This document shows, in pieces, positions 32,425-41,360 of a stretch of 64,000 bases of DNA. The stretch is taken from NCBI RefSeq assembly GCF_000427425.1, contig NZ_KE386495.1, positions 450,554-514,553 on the forward strand, written 5' to 3'. The notes beneath the pieces were generated by a model. That model saw nothing but the letters and a program-made list of their open reading frames with translations, was not told the origin of the DNA and made no database searches. Each line of letters opens with the position of its first letter. Positions within the stretch are counted from its first letter, which is position 1. The DNA is from Caldanaerobius polysaccharolyticus DSM 13641. GTDB lineage: Bacteria; Bacillota; Thermoanaerobacteria; Thermoanaerobacterales; Caldanaerobiaceae. The position numbers and the translations under genes are program-made.

Positions 32425-33126
32425 TCATATCGCCTTAGCCCTTGCGGGATTGACCTTTACCCCAGGGCCCATTGTAGACGAAAGGACAATGCTCTTTATA
32501 TACTGCCCTTTTACCGCAGCAGGCCTTGCTTTCTCTATAGCATCTATAATAGCGACAAAGTTATCTGCCAGCTTCTCTACGCCAAAAGACTTTTTTCCAA
32601 TGGGGACATGGATAATGGAGGTCTTATCAACCCTGTATTCAATCTTACCTGCTTTTATCTCTTTTACTGCTTTACCCACTTCAAAAGTAACTGTACCAGC
32701 TTTAGGGTTGGGCATCAAACCCTTAGGCCCCAGTATTCTACCTAACCTACCTACTGCTCCCATCATATCAGGTGTAGCAACTACCACGTCAAAATCTAAC
32801 CAATTCTCATTTTGTATCTTTTCGATCAAATCTTCTGCTCCTACGTAGTCAGCTCCCGCTTCTTCAGCCTCTTTTGCCTTATCGCCTTTAGCAAACACCA
32901 GAACTCTTTTCGTCTTTCCAGTGCCATGGGGCAATACCACAGTACCCCTTACCTGCTGATCAGCATGCCTCGGGTCAACACCCAGGCGCACTGCCAGGTC
33001 TATAGTCTCGTCAAATTTGGCTTTTGCTGTCTTTAGCACCAGGTCCAGCGCTTCCTTAGGATCGTATAACTTGCTCCTGTCGATGAGCTTTGCGCTCTCC
33101 AAATAAGCCTTACCTCTCTTAGGCAT
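32425..33126 (-). CDS. rplA: 50S ribosomal protein L1
   Basis: The 233-residue protein starts [27 protein letters not shown] and has the L1 signature [22 protein letters not shown]1 forms the mobile stalk that moves deacylated tRNA out of the E site and often represses the rplK-rplA mRNA. It is 52 nt after rplK. Confidence 0.97.
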   Translation of the reverse strand: MPKRGKAYLESAKLIDRSKLYDPKEALDLVLKTAKAKFDETIDLAVRLGVDPRHADQQVRGTVVLPHGTGKTKRVLVFAKGDKAKEAEEAGADYVGAEDLIEKIQNENWLDFDVVVATPDMMGAVGRLGRILGPKGLMPNPKAGTVTFEVGKAVKEIKAGKIEYRVDKTSIIHVPIGKKSFGVEKLADNFVAIIDAIEKARPAAVKGQYIKSIVLSSTMGPGVKVNPARAKAI

Positions 33127-33178
33127 TATACCATTCCCTCCTTGTGGTTATAGCGGATATTTCCTCCCACTAAAGTCC

Positions 33179-33604
33179 TCAATCTACTATTTCCACACCC
33201 ATACTTCTCGCAGTTCCCGCGATCATCTTCATAGCAGCTTCAATGCTGCTGGCATTTAAATCCTGCATTTTAAGCTCAGCAATCTCTCTTAGCTTATCCT
33301 TAGATAACTTTGCCACCTTCTGTTTATTAGGTTGTGGTGATCCTGATTCTATACCACACGCTTTTTTAATCAAAACCGATGCAGGCGGTGTCTTGGTTAT
33401 GAAACTAAAAGACCTATCAGCATATACGGTGATGACCACAGGTATTATAAGACCCGCTTGAGATGCGGTTCTTTCATTAAACTCTTTGCAGAAGCCCACT
33501 ATATTCACACCATGCTGACCCAAAGCCGGTCCGACCGGGGGAGCTGGTGTAGCTTTTCCAGCTGGAATCTGTAGTTTAACTATTGCAGCTACCTTTTTGG
33601 CCAT
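33179..33604 (-). CDS. rplK: 50S ribosomal protein L11
   Basis: The 141-residue protein begins [42 protein letters not shown] and ends with [17 protein letters not shown]11 is at the GTPase-associated centre and is needed for the stringent response sensor. It follows nusG. Confidence 0.98.
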   Translation of the reverse strand: MAKKVAAIVKLQIPAGKATPAPPVGPALGQHGVNIVGFCKEFNERTASQAGLIIPVVITVYADRSFSFITKTPPASVLIKKACGIESGSPQPNKQKVAKLSKDKLREIAELKMQDLNASSIEAAMKMIAGTARSMGVEIVD

Positions 33605-33641
33605 GTTAACACCTCCTAATTAGCTTATTCTCTCTATGCTC

Positions 33642-34166
33642 TCACACTTTTTCCACTTGATCAAAATTCACCTCTACCGGAGTCTCTCTTCCAAACATAG
33701 ACACCAGAACTTTTATTTTACGCTTTTCTGGATCTATTTCCTGCACAATACCTATGAAGTTCTCCAGCGGCCCCGAGACGACTTTTATGCTATCGTTCAC
33801 CTTTAAATCTATAACAGGGGGTCTATCTTTAATTCCCAGGGCTTTTACCTCAGCGTCAGAAAGCGGCACAGGCTTTGATCCTGGGCCTACAAAACCCGTT
33901 ACACCCCTGGTATTCCTCACCACGTACCAGGTATCGTCGTTCATCACCATTTTTATTAAAACATATCCCGGAAAAGTCTTCTTTTGAGTAACTTTTTTCT
34001 TGCCGTCTTTGACCTCAACACTCTCTTCTACAGGAACGACGATATCAAATATTTTATCGTGTAATTTCCTGTTTTCAACAGTCTTTTCAAGGTTAGTCTT
34101 CACTTTATTTTCGTAACCGGAATACGTATGAATAACATACCACCTGGCTTTATTTTCCTCATTCAT
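33642..34166 (-). CDS. nusG: Transcription termination/antitermination protein NusG
   Basis: NusG binds RNA polymerase and modulates elongation, pausing and coupling to translation. The 174-residue protein has the NGN domain (KARWYVIHTYSGYENKVKTNLE, FPGYVLIKMVMNDDTWYVVRNTRGVTGFVG) and a C-terminal KOW domain (NDSIKVVSGPLENFIGIVQEIDPEKRKI). It lies between secE and rplK, the standard order. Confidence 0.97.
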   Translation of the reverse strand: MNEENKARWYVIHTYSGYENKVKTNLEKTVENRKLHDKIFDIVVPVEESVEVKDGKKKVTQKKTFPGYVLIKMVMNDDTWYVVRNTRGVTGFVGPGSKPVPLSDAEVKALGIKDRPPVIDLKVNDSIKVVSGPLENFIGIVQEIDPEKRKIKVLVSMFGRETPVEVNFDQVEKV

Positions 34167-34200
34167 AACTTAAAGGGCCTTTTAAAAAGGTCCTACCTCC

Positions 34201-34398
34201 TTATACACCTAATATTTTACTCAGTAAAAAGACAAAAACCGAATCTGCTAACCAGAATACCAATGTCAATGCAGCAATCAACGCCAGTATAAGCACCGTA
34301 TATTGAAATATCTGATCCCTGGTGGGCCATGTAACCTTTTTCATCTCAGCCCTTACTTCTCTGTAAAATTTCGATATCCCCTTTGTCATACCTGCCAT
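34201..34398 (-). CDS. secE: Preprotein translocase subunit SecE
   Basis: The 65-residue single-span form has a cytoplasmic amphipathic segment (KFYREVRAEMKKVTWPTRDQI, the SecE signature) and one membrane helix. It clamps SecY in the translocon. Located 34 nt before nusG. Confidence 0.95.
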   Translation of the reverse strand: MAGMTKGISKFYREVRAEMKKVTWPTRDQIFQYTVLILALIAALTLVFWLADSVFVFLLSKILGV

Positions 34399-34457
34399 AC
34401 GAACACATCCTTAATATTTTTACCAATAATCATATTATTATACTAAATCATCCCAAA

Positions 34458-34607
34458 TTACCTGGTCTCCCTGTGGACCGTATGATGTCTGCAAAACCTG
34501 CAATATTTTTTTAACTCCAATCGATCAGGATCATTCTTTTTATTTTTAGTCGTATTGTAATTCCTCTGGTGGCATTCTGTACACTCCAATACAACTCTTA
34601 CTCTCAC
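34458..34607 (-). CDS. rpmG: 50S ribosomal protein L33 (zinc-binding form)
   Basis: This 49-residue gene reads [21 protein letters not shown] through HTVHRETR. Cys9, Cys12, Cys36 and Cys39 mark the C+ zinc form. The start is GTG at 34607, 9 nt after GGAGG. It leads the rpmG-secE-nusG unit behind a strong promoter. Confidence 0.95.
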   Translation of the reverse strand: MRVRVVLECTECHQRNYNTTKNKKNDPDRLELKKYCRFCRHHTVHRETR

Positions 34608-34684
34608 CCTTAAACACCTCCTACTGCATCGCCTGCTATATACTCAATGCAGAGTCATATCCGCTATTATACATTTACTTATTT

Positions 34685-34713
34685 AATCTAACACAAAACC
34701 GAATTATTGTCAA
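34685..34713 (-). promoter_or_regulatory. Promoter of rpmG-secE-nusG
   Basis: TTGACA at 34708-34713 and TAGATT at 34685-34690 are 17 bp apart, with TGT before the -10 box. It lies just after the tuf2 terminator. Confidence 0.75.
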
Positions 34714-34722
34714 TATAAAATC

Positions 34723-34745
34723 ACAGGGCCACTTACTGGCCCTGT
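34723..34745 (-). terminator. Terminator after tuf2
   Basis: ACAGGGCCA pairs with TGGCCCTGT over a 5-nt loop, 4 nt after the tuf2 stop, followed by GAUUUUAU. A standard intrinsic terminator. Confidence 0.82.
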
Positions 34746-34749
34746 TGCT

Positions 34750-35952
34750 TTACTCAATTATTGAAGACACCGTACCTGCTCCTACTGTTCTTCCGCCTTC
34801 CCTTATAGCAAACCTCAAACCTTCCTCTATCGCTATCGGCGTTATCAGCTCTACCGTCATCGTCACGTTGTCTCCTGGCATTACCATCTCTACTCCCTCG
34901 GGTAACTGTATCGTCCCCGTTACGTCCGTCGTCCTAAAGTAAAACTGCGGCCTGTACCCGTTGAAAAATGGCGTGTGCCTTCCTCCCTCTTCTTTCGTTA
35001 GCACGTATACCTGCGCCGTAAACTTCGTGTGCGGATGTATCGTCCCTGGCTTCGCCAATACCTGTCCTCTCTCTACCTCTTCCCTCTGTACGCCTCTTAA
35101 CAATACTCCTATGTTGTCTCCTGCTTGCGCTTCGTCTAATATCTTCCTGAACATCTCTACTCCTGTTACTACCGTCTTCTTCCTCTCAGGCGATAACCCT
35201 ACTATCTCTACCTCTTCTCCTACTTTTAACGTACCTCTCTCTACCCTTCCTGTTACTACCGTACCTCTTCCTGTTATCGTAAATACGTCCTCTATCGGCA
35301 TCAGGAACGGTTTGTCTGTCTCCCTCTGCGGCGTCGGAATGTACGAGTCAACTGCATCCATTAACTCCCATATCTTCCCGCACCACTGGCACTCTCTCTT
35401 CCCACAACCGCACTCTAACGCCTTTAACGCTGATCCTGTCACTATCGGCGTGTCGTCTCCTGGAAACTCGTACTCGTTCAACAGGTCTCTTACTTCCATC
35501 TCCACTATCTCTAATAACTCCGCGTCGTCTACCATGTCTGACTTGTTCATGAATACTACTATATACGGCACTCCTACCTGTCTCGCCAGCAGTATGTGCT
35601 CCCTCGTCTGCGGCATAACACCGTCTGCCGCTGATACTACCAGTATCGCTCCGTCCATCTGTGCCGCACCTGTTATCATGTTCTTTACGTAGTCAGCGTG
35701 ACCAGGGCAGTCCACGTGCGCGTAATGCCTCTTCTCTGTCTCGTACTCTACGTGCGCCGTGTTTATCGTTATACCCCTTGCCTTCTCCTCTGGCGCTTTA
35801 TCTATCTCGTCGTACGCTGTCTTTACCGCTTTGCCCTGTGTCGCTAACACCGCTGTTATCGCCGCTGTCAACGTCGTCTTCCCATGGTCTACGTGCCCTA
35901 TCGTACCCACGTTTATATGGGGTTTCGTCCTCTCATAATGCGCTTTTGCCAT
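34750..35952 (-). CDS. tuf2: Elongation factor Tu (copy 2)
   Basis: This second EF-Tu gene encodes 400 residues with [13 protein letters not shown] and NKSD all intact and KIW at 193-195, the usual family sequence. Like copy 1 it has the cysteine cluster [13 protein letters not shown] at 180-192 in the G domain, a possible metal site. It is co-transcribed with tRNA-Thr from the promoter at 36116-36144 and ends at its own terminator. The ATG at 35952 is used; the open frame runs six codons upstream through the ribosome binding site. Confidence 0.97.
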   Translation of the reverse strand: MAKAHYERTKPHINVGTIGHVDHGKTTLTAAITAVLATQGKAVKTAYDEIDKAPEEKARGITINTAHVEYETEKRHYAHVDCPGHADYVKNMITGAAQMDGAILVVSAADGVMPQTREHILLARQVGVPYIVVFMNKSDMVDDAELLEIVEMEVRDLLNEYEFPGDDTPIVTGSALKALECGCGKRECQWCGKIWELMDAVDSYIPTPQRETDKPFLMPIEDVFTITGRGTVVTGRVERGTLKVGEEVEIVGLSPERKKTVVTGVEMFRKILDEAQAGDNIGVLLRGVQREEVERGQVLAKPGTIHPHTKFTAQVYVLTKEEGGRHTPFFNGYRPQFYFRTTDVTGTIQLPEGVEMVMPGDNVTMTVELITPIAIEEGLRFAIREGGRTVGAGTVSSIIE

Positions 35953-35965
35953 ATCCTTTCCTCCT
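34750..35965. repeat. Direct repeat copy B (tuf gene with ribosome binding site)
   Basis: Same 1216-bp unit as 19222-20437 in the same orientation, 15.5 kb away. A pair of direct repeats this long could also recombine and delete the rpoBC region, but the essential genes between them would select against that. Confidence 0.9.
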
Positions 35966-35971
35966 ATCACC

Positions 35972-36005
35972 TAACAAAATAAACCCTTCCGGGCGTTTCT
36001 TGTTA
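35972..36005 (-). other. Imperfect hairpin between tRNA-Thr and tuf2
   Basis: TAACAA and TTGTTA flank an inner AAACGCCC/GGGTTT helix with a bulge. It may be a weak terminator or an RNA-processing site that separates the tRNA from the tuf2 mRNA. The pairing is imperfect. Confidence 0.35.
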
Positions 36006-36027
36006 TGTAAAAACAAAAATACACATA

Positions 36028-36103
36028 TGGAGCCCACGGCCGGACTTGAACCGGTGACCTCCGCCTTACCAAGGCGACGCTCTACCGACTGAGCTACATG
36101 GGC
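36028..36103 (-). tRNA. tRNA-Thr (anticodon GGT)
   Basis: The 76-nt sequence folds as a full cloverleaf: acceptor GCCCATG/CGTGGGC, D arm GCTC/GAGC, anticodon arm TCGCC/GGCGG with loop TTGGTAA, T arm with TTCAAGT, and an encoded CCA end. Anticodon GGT reads threonine codons ACC and ACU. Position 49-65 is an A-C mismatch at the base of the T stem. Confidence 0.96.
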
Positions 36104-36115
36104 ATCACAGGTATT

Positions 36116-36144
36116 AGTATATAACTTTTTTACATCTATGTCAA
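36116..36144 (-). promoter_or_regulatory. Promoter of tRNA-Thr and tuf2
   Basis: TTGACA at 36139-36144 and TATACT at 36116-36121 with a 17-bp spacer. The start would be about 6 nt before the mature tRNA 5' end. It lies 14 nt or less downstream of the sigH coding end on the same strand. Confidence 0.82.
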
Positions 36145-36158
36145 TACTTAAAATTACT

Positions 36159-36803
36159 CTACTTAGCCCTTTCTTCTAGATATTTTTCTAGTTTTCTCTT
36201 TACCCTCTGTAGGGCATTGTCAATGGATTTAACGTGTCGATCCATTCCCACAGCGATTTCCTGATACGATTTGCCTTGTAAATAATACGCTAAGACTTCG
36301 CTTTCCAGATCGCTCAACATTTCATTGAGCTTGCTCTCTATCCCGTTATACTCCTCTCTGCTTATCAGCAATTCTTCAGGGTCGCAAACCCTTTCCCCAG
36401 CTATCAAATCAAGAAGTGTTCTCTCAGATTCTTCTTCGTATACCGGCTTATTAAGAGAAACGTAAGAGTTTAAAGGCAAATGTTTTTGCCTGGTCGCCGT
36501 TTTTATAGCCGTTATTATCTGCCTCGTTATACACATCTCAGCAAAAGCTCTAAACGAGGTGAGCTTGTCCAACTTGTAATCGCGTATCGCTTTAAAAAGA
36601 CCTATCATGCCCTCTTGTATTATATCTTCTTTTTCAGCGCCAATAAGGAAATACGCTCTTGCCTTGGCCTTTACTATACCGCTGTATTTGTTAAATAGCT
36701 TATCAAATGCCTTCTTATCGCCCTTTTGCGCCCTGAGTACTATATCTTCATCAGGCTCATTATCATAGAAGTTAGTGTCGTTATTTTGAGCTTCAGACTT
36801 CAA
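36159..36803 (-). CDS. sigH: RNA polymerase sporulation sigma factor SigH
   Basis: SigH directs early stationary-phase and sporulation genes in Bacillus and clostridia. The 214-residue protein has region 2 (AYFLIGAEKEDIIQEGMIGLFKAIRDYKLDKLTSFRAFAE, then CITRQIITAIKTATRQKH) and region 4 (LQGKSYQEIAVGMDRHVKSIDNALQRVKRKLEKYL). The start is taken as TTG at 36803, 8 nt after GGGGG; another TTG at 36833 lacks a ribosome binding site. It has a promoter at 36857-36884. Neighbours yacP and rlmB match the usual locus. Confidence 0.94.
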   Translation of the reverse strand: MKSEAQNNDTNFYDNEPDEDIVLRAQKGDKKAFDKLFNKYSGIVKAKARAYFLIGAEKEDIIQEGMIGLFKAIRDYKLDKLTSFRAFAEMCITRQIITAIKTATRQKHLPLNSYVSLNKPVYEEESERTLLDLIAGERVCDPEELLISREEYNGIESKLNEMLSDLESEVLAYYLQGKSYQEIAVGMDRHVKSIDNALQRVKRKLEKYLEERAK

Positions 36804-36856
36804 TAATATCGCCCCCACTAGAATTGTAGACAAGGCAATACACGTTCACATTTTAT

Positions 36857-36884
36857 ATTATATTTGTTATAAAAAAATAGTCAA
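36857..36884 (-). promoter_or_regulatory. Promoter of sigH
   Basis: TTGACT at 36879-36884 and TATAAT at 36857-36862 with a 16-bp spacer, between yacP and sigH. It is bracketed by GTTCAC (36844-36849) and GTGAAC (36885-36890), an inverted repeat that could be an operator or chance. Confidence 0.65.
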
Positions 36885-36891
36885 GTGAACA

Positions 36892-37404
36892 TCAGTTTCT
36901 ATTTCGCATCTTTTTTAACTTTTCCAGTACCTCGGGGGAAATATTATCCCATAGGGTATTGCTGTCATCCTGACGGCTGCGAATTTTTTCAGATACGCTC
37001 TCTTTAAACCTCTTTAGTTCTTCTACAAGCTCAGAAGCAGACACCCTTATTGCCCCTTGAGCCATGATAACCTGCTGTTCCACCCAATCCGATGTGGCAA
37101 CCTTCACCGCGCGTCCGCTTTTTACGTACTTTGCCACGCTCTTCTCTATGTAATGGTCAGCTGTCTCGCCATACTTTGAAAACACCACTTTAACCCCTTT
37201 GACTTCCTCAATGCGACTGGCGCAGTCTTTTACGTGAAAAGCATCAAACACGACAAAAACTTCTATACCCTTATACGCGCTGTACTCTACCATACTGTTG
37301 ATAAGTTCCTGCCGCGCCAGTTCCAGACTTATCTTACTTAATTTTTTTAGCTCAGGCCAGGCATTTATTATGTTGTATCCATCTACAAAAAGAACTTCCT
37401 CCAT
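36892..37404 (-). CDS. yacP: NYN-domain ribosome-associated endoribonuclease (YacP/Rae1)
   Basis: The 170-residue protein begins EEVLFVDGYNIINAWPELKKL, the PIN-like NYN active-site motif, and has VFDAFHVKD, FSKYGETADHYIEK and VATSDWVEQQ with further conserved acidic residues. The Bacillus homologue Rae1 enters the ribosomal A site and cleaves certain mRNAs. It lies between rlmB and sigH, as in other Firmicutes. Confidence 0.92.
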   Translation of the reverse strand: MEEVLFVDGYNIINAWPELKKLSKISLELARQELINSMVEYSAYKGIEVFVVFDAFHVKDCASRIEEVKGVKVVFSKYGETADHYIEKSVAKYVKSGRAVKVATSDWVEQQVIMAQGAIRVSASELVEELKRFKESVSEKIRSRQDDSNTLWDNISPEVLEKLKKMRNRN

Positions 37405-37415
37405 TGTAACACCCT

Positions 37416-38153
37416 TTAATGTTTTCTTTGCCTGAAGACCTCGTACATCAATATCGCAGCCGCCACAGAAGCGTTAAGTGAGTTTATGCTGCCTACCATA
37501 GGTATTTTAACCAGCACATCGCAACTCTCCTTCACAAGCCGCCTCATGCCCATGCCTTCACTGCCTACCACAAGACCTATGGGCCCTTTAAGATCAGCAT
37601 CGCAATAGTCTACTGGGCCATTCATATCCGCACCTATTATCCACAGGCCGGCCTGCTTTAACTCATTCAGCGTCCTGGCGATATTTGTCACTTTAGCCAC
37701 CGGCACGTATTCTATGGCCCCTGCCGATGCTTTGACCACAGCAGGGGTAATACCCACTGCCCTGTTTTTGGGTATAATGACGCCGTGGACGCCACAGGCG
37801 TCAGCAGTCCTGAGTACAGATCCTAAATTCTGAGGGTCCTGTATGCTGTCTAGCACAATTACAAAGGGTTCTTCCCCCTTATCCCTTGCCTCTTTCAGTA
37901 TATCCTCTACGCTTTTGTACTTATAGGGAGGAGCCTTTGCTACAATCCCCTGATGTTTACCAGGGCAAATATCATCTAGCTTTTTCTTATTTACCCTTTG
38001 CACAGGTATCCCCTTATCCCTGGCCAGTGCCAAAATTTCCTCTATGAAATGGCCTCCAATCCCATTGGCCACGTACAATTTATCAATATTCTCATCGGCC
38101 TTTAAAGCTTCCATAACCGCGTTTTTTCCCGCAATATAAAACTCTTCACTCAT
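37416..38153 (-). CDS. rlmB: 23S rRNA (guanosine-2'-O)-methyltransferase RlmB
   Basis: This SPOUT-class enzyme methylates a guanosine in domain V of 23S rRNA; some homologues modify tRNA. The 245-residue protein has an N-terminal substrate-binding domain (AGKNAVMEALKADENIDKLYVANG) and the SPOUT motifs VLDSIQDPQNLGSVLRTADACG, LVVGSEGMGMRRLVKESCD and IPMVGSINSLNASVAAAILMYE. It is 3 nt after thyX. Confidence 0.94.
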   Translation of the reverse strand: MSEEFYIAGKNAVMEALKADENIDKLYVANGIGGHFIEEILALARDKGIPVQRVNKKKLDDICPGKHQGIVAKAPPYKYKSVEDILKEARDKGEEPFVIVLDSIQDPQNLGSVLRTADACGVHGVIIPKNRAVGITPAVVKASAGAIEYVPVAKVTNIARTLNELKQAGLWIIGADMNGPVDYCDADLKGPIGLVVGSEGMGMRRLVKESCDVLVKIPMVGSINSLNASVAAAILMYEVFRQRKH

Positions 38154-38156
38154 GGA

Positions 38157-38801
38157 TTACCCCTCATCGCTAAAAAATTCCTTTAACCACGGCTCTTTTT
38201 CCACCACCAGCGCTGCCATCTTTTTGAGCATGGCTTTAATCTCCCACTGAGCTCCTGGCACTACTACCCGCTTTTGATACACGTCCAGCAAAGACCTTAA
38301 GTTCAATGTAGTGACAAAATTTGTAGTAGAGGCATTGGGCAATATAAACCTAGCGTCCTCATTTTTTATGCCTATGGCTTTAAGGTAATCATAGCACTGC
38401 TGTATGCGCTTTATCTCCTCTTCAAAGGCCTTTCTGGCATCTTCCCTGTCTCTTATGCTATCAGGTATCACGTGCTCAAATATCCCTTGATTTTTTGAAG
38501 AAGCCTCGGATACCGCCCTTTGAGATTGCACGGATATGCTAACGCCTATCCTGTGCCTGGTATACTGGGCCAGCAGAGCTCTAGAAACCCCTGATACCCC
38601 AAAGGTCATGGCACAGTGCTCTAACACACTGAGATGGCCTGAGTTTATAATGTTTCGCGCCAGCCTTAGCATATCGCCCTCATCAGGCTGTTCGCACCAA
38701 AGCTCATAAGGGGTTTTATGGCTTTTACACGTACGCGCCGCAACCCATATCATCTTTAAAAAATTCGGCGTTATTGCCAATAGCTTTACGTCCACCTTCA
38801 T
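38157..38801 (-). CDS. thyX: Flavin-dependent thymidylate synthase ThyX
   Basis: ThyX makes dTMP from dUMP with methylenetetrahydrofolate and FADH2. The 214-residue protein has the family blocks NSGHLSVLEHCAMTFGVSGVSRALLAQYTRHRIGVS (written here only as a region near residues 52-87) and NLRSLLDVYQKR near the end. The signature reads RHR, eight residues, then SQR; the usual spacing is seven, so one extra residue is present. The gene sits between mrnC and rlmB, a common clostridial position. Confidence 0.92.
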   Translation of the reverse strand: MKVDVKLLAITPNFLKMIWVAARTCKSHKTPYELWCEQPDEGDMLRLARNIINSGHLSVLEHCAMTFGVSGVSRALLAQYTRHRIGVSISVQSQRAVSEASSKNQGIFEHVIPDSIRDREDARKAFEEEIKRIQQCYDYLKAIGIKNEDARFILPNASTTNFVTTLNLRSLLDVYQKRVVVPGAQWEIKAMLKKMAALVVEKEPWLKEFFSDEG

Positions 38802-38816
38802 CCATCTCCCATCCCA

Positions 38817-39191
38817 TCAATCTACATCGCCGATCAAGCGATCCAGCAAAAACATCAACCTGTTCACATTTCCGCTCAAATACAAATACCCTATAAGGGC
38901 TTCCAGCCCTGTGGCATACCTGTAATCCAGCACATTGGCGTTTTTGGGAACTGTAGCAGATTTGGCATTGCGTCCCCTCTTTATAATATCACGCTCTTCT
39001 TCTGTCAGAAGGTCCATTATCTTTTTAAGCCTTTCAGCCTGGCCTTTGGCGTTCACGTAACTTATAGCCTTGTCGTGAAGCTGACGTACGCTTGTTATCC
39101 CGCTAGACAAGAGCTTTTCCCTTACGTAAAGCTCGTACACGCAGTCCCCTATGTAGGCCAGGGCTAAAGGCGGCATCATACGCGCTTCCAT
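38817..39191 (-). CDS. mrnC: Mini-ribonuclease 3 (Mini-III)
   Basis: Mini-III matures the ends of 23S rRNA and consists of an RNase III catalytic domain without the RNA-binding domain. The 124-residue protein begins [22 protein letters not shown] with catalytic Asp16 and has [35 protein letters not shown] with the second acidic site. It overlaps cysS by 16 nt, the standard cysS-mrnC order. Confidence 0.94.
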   Translation of the reverse strand: MEARMMPPLALAYIGDCVYELYVREKLLSSGITSVRQLHDKAISYVNAKGQAERLKKIMDLLTEEERDIIKRGRNAKSATVPKNANVLDYRYATGLEALIGYLYLSGNVNRLMFLLDRLIGDVD

Positions 39192-40573
39192 CTTACACCT
39201 GAAGGCGTGTCTTCCAAAATTATCCCCATATCCCTGAGCTGATCCCTTATTTTATCAGCCAAGGCCCAATTCCTCTCAGCTCGCGCCTTCTGCCTCTCCT
39301 CTATAAGCCTCCTGATGTCTTCGTCCACCACTTGTTCTTTATCCTCGAGGATGTTTAAAACACCGCAAAGCTCCATCAACACATCATAAGCCTTCTTTGC
39401 TACTTGCTTATGGATGCCTTCTTTTAAAAAGCTATTGCATTCCCTTATTAGCTCAAATATCACCGCTATAGCGTCCGCTGTATTAAAATCGTCATCCATT
39501 ACCTGGACAAACCTGTCCCTATATCCGTCGACCCTGTCTGTAAAGCCCCTTTCCTCAGCAGTATATTCTCGTCCTTCAGCCCCTCTGTTCATAAAAAACT
39601 TGATGTTCTCAAGCCCGTTATACAGCCTGTCAAGGCCATTTTTTGCCTGATCCAATAATTCCAGGCTGAAATTTAAAGGACTCCTGTAATGGGATGTGAG
39701 TATAAAAAACCTGATGATCTCAGGATCGTACTTCTCCCTTAATTCCCTTACCGTAAAGAAGTTGTTTTTTGATTTGGACATCTTTTCATTGTTTACATTT
39801 AAAAACCCCACATGCATCCAGTACCTGGCAAAAGGTCGGCCGTTGGCCGCTTCGCTCTGGGCTATTTCGTTCTCGTGATGGGGAAAAACCAGATCAGGCC
39901 CTCCTGCGTGTATATCTATAGTCTGTCCCAAGAAAGTATTGGCCATAACCGAGCACTCGATATGCCATCCTGGCCTGCCCACTCCCCATGGGCTTTCCCA
40001 ACCAGGTTCTCCTTCCTTTTGAGCTTTCCACAGCGCAAAATCCAGCGGATCGTCCTTCAACTCGTTTACATCAATCCTCGCCCCTGATATCAGCTCGTCG
40101 ATGTTTTTATGGGACAATTTACCGTAATCACCGAATTTGCTCACGTCAAAATACACATCGCCTCCAGCGACGTAAGCATACCCCCTGTCAATGAGCTTCT
40201 TTATAAATTCTATAATATTGTCTATATTCTCCGTCGCCCTGGGATGGTATGTGGCCCTTTTTATGCCCAGCGCCTCCGCATCGTCAAAGTATTCCTTAAT
40301 AAACCTATCCCCCAGCTCCTTTACTGTAGTCCCCTCTTCATTGGCCCTTTTGATCATCTTATCGTCTATATCTGTAAAATTCTGAACGTAAGTAACCTTG
40401 TAGCCGCGGTACTCCAAATACCTTCTGACCACATCAAAAACCACAAATACCCTGGCATTGCCCACGTGAAAATAGTTATACACAGTAGGGCCGCAGACGT
40501 ACATAGTCACCTCCCCAGGCCTTAATGGCACAAACTCTTCTTTTTGTCCCGTCATGGTATTATATAGCTTCAT
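39176..40573 (-). CDS. cysS: Cysteinyl-tRNA synthetase
   Basis: CysS charges tRNA-Cys. The 465-residue protein has [13 protein letters not shown] with zinc ligand Cys27 and the HIGH-type HVGN at 36-39, [24 protein letters not shown] and the KMSKS loop [12 protein letters not shown] at 40573 is used; an upstream GTG in frame lies before the ribosome binding site. It overlaps cysE by 14 nt and mrnC by 16 nt. Confidence 0.97.
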   Translation of the reverse strand: MKLYNTMTGQKEEFVPLRPGEVTMYVCGPTVYNYFHVGNARVFVVFDVVRRYLEYRGYKVTYVQNFTDIDDKMIKRANEEGTTVKELGDRFIKEYFDDAEALGIKRATYHPRATENIDNIIEFIKKLIDRGYAYVAGGDVYFDVSKFGDYGKLSHKNIDELISGARIDVNELKDDPLDFALWKAQKEGEPGWESPWGVGRPGWHIECSVMANTFLGQTIDIHAGGPDLVFPHHENEIAQSEAANGRPFARYWMHVGFLNVNNEKMSKSKNNFFTVRELREKYDPEIIRFFILTSHYRSPLNFSLELLDQAKNGLDRLYNGLENIKFFMNRGAEGREYTAEERGFTDRVDGYRDRFVQVMDDDFNTADAIAVIFELIRECNSFLKEGIHKQVAKKAYDVLMELCGVLNILEDKEQVVDEDIRRLIEERQKARAERNWALADKIRDQLRDMGIILEDTPSGVRWKRV

Positions 40574-41234
40574 CGCTGCGCTTTCCTCCTTCCAGTTCAC
40601 TTATTCGCTTTTCCAGCAATTCAATCCTGTGCCTCAAGTATTCGATTTCATGCTCCACAGGATCAGGCAATTTATTGTGCTCCAGATCCACCTCATTTTT
40701 TTTGACCTGCACACCGCATTTCCTCACGGCCTTTCCAGGCACGCCTACTACCGTTGAGTTAGGGGGAACCTCTTTTAAGACCACCGCACCCGCCCCTATT
40801 TTGGAGTTATCTCCCACTTTAAAAGGTCCCAGTACCTTAGCACCAGCGCCTATTACCACGTTATTCCCTATGGTGGGATGCCGCTTGCCTTTGTCTTTAC
40901 CTGTCCCTCCTAATGTCACCCCTTGATATATGGTGCAATTGTCGCCTATCTCCGTGGTTTCCCCTATAACCACGCCCATACCGTGATCTATAAACAAACC
41001 CCTTCCTATTTTAGCTCCAGGGTGTATTTCAATACCTGTTATAAACCGGCTAAATTCAGAAATAAGCCTTGGCAATATAACCAGCCCTTTATTGTACAAA
41101 AAGTGAGCCAGCCTGTGAAGTATTATAGCGTGAAGCCCTGGATAGCACAATATCACTTCCAGTATGCTCTTAGCCGCAGGGTCTCTTTCAAAAACGGCCT
41201 TTATGTCCTCTTTAAGCTCATCTATAAACTTCAT
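40560..41234 (-). CDS. cysE: Serine O-acetyltransferase
   Basis: CysE makes O-acetylserine, the precursor for cysteine. The 224-residue protein has an N-terminal helical part ([28 protein letters not shown]) and a left-handed beta-helix of hexapeptide repeats ([67 protein letters not shown]). Pairing with cysS links cysteine synthesis to its use. A promoter and hairpin precede it. Confidence 0.96.
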   Translation of the reverse strand: MKFIDELKEDIKAVFERDPAAKSILEVILCYPGLHAIILHRLAHFLYNKGLVILPRLISEFSRFITGIEIHPGAKIGRGLFIDHGMGVVIGETTEIGDNCTIYQGVTLGGTGKDKGKRHPTIGNNVVIGAGAKVLGPFKVGDNSKIGAGAVVLKEVPPNSTVVGVPGKAVRKCGVQVKKNEVDLEHNKLPDPVEHEIEYLRHRIELLEKRISELEGGKRSDEAI

Positions 41235-41276
41235 GCCTTAATTCCCCCCTTTTATAGCCCTTTTATAGCTAAAATT

Positions 41277-41304
41277 AAAGCCCGTCTCACCCCGAGACGG
41301 GTTT
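41277..41304 (-). terminator. Hairpin/terminator in the cysE leader
   Basis: CCCGTCTC pairs with GAGACGGG over a 5-nt loop, extended by AAA/UUU, and is followed by AAUUUU. It lies between the promoter at 41317-41346 and cysE, so it could end proS transcripts, attenuate cysE transcripts or protect their 5' end. Confidence 0.65.
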
Positions 41305-41316
41305 ACCGCCGATTAA

Positions 41317-41346
41317 ATTATACCACATCCTCTTAAAGCATATCAA
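41317..41346 (-). promoter_or_regulatory. Promoter upstream of cysE
   Basis: TTGATA at 41341-41346 and TATAAT at 41317-41322 with an 18-bp spacer. The predicted start near 41310 is only a few bases before the hairpin at 41304. Confidence 0.65.
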
Positions 41347-41360
41347 TAGAAGCCTTTTAT

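Noticed and set aside
34961-35692. Plus-strand 243-codon frame opposite tuf2, repeated opposite tuf1 at 19433-20164
   Set aside because: Present twice only because the tuf genes are duplicated; antisense to EF-Tu, with no start signals.
41235-41360. T-box riboswitch ahead of cysE-cysS
   Set aside because: The leader after the predicted start is too short for a T-box and no T-box core sequence is visible.
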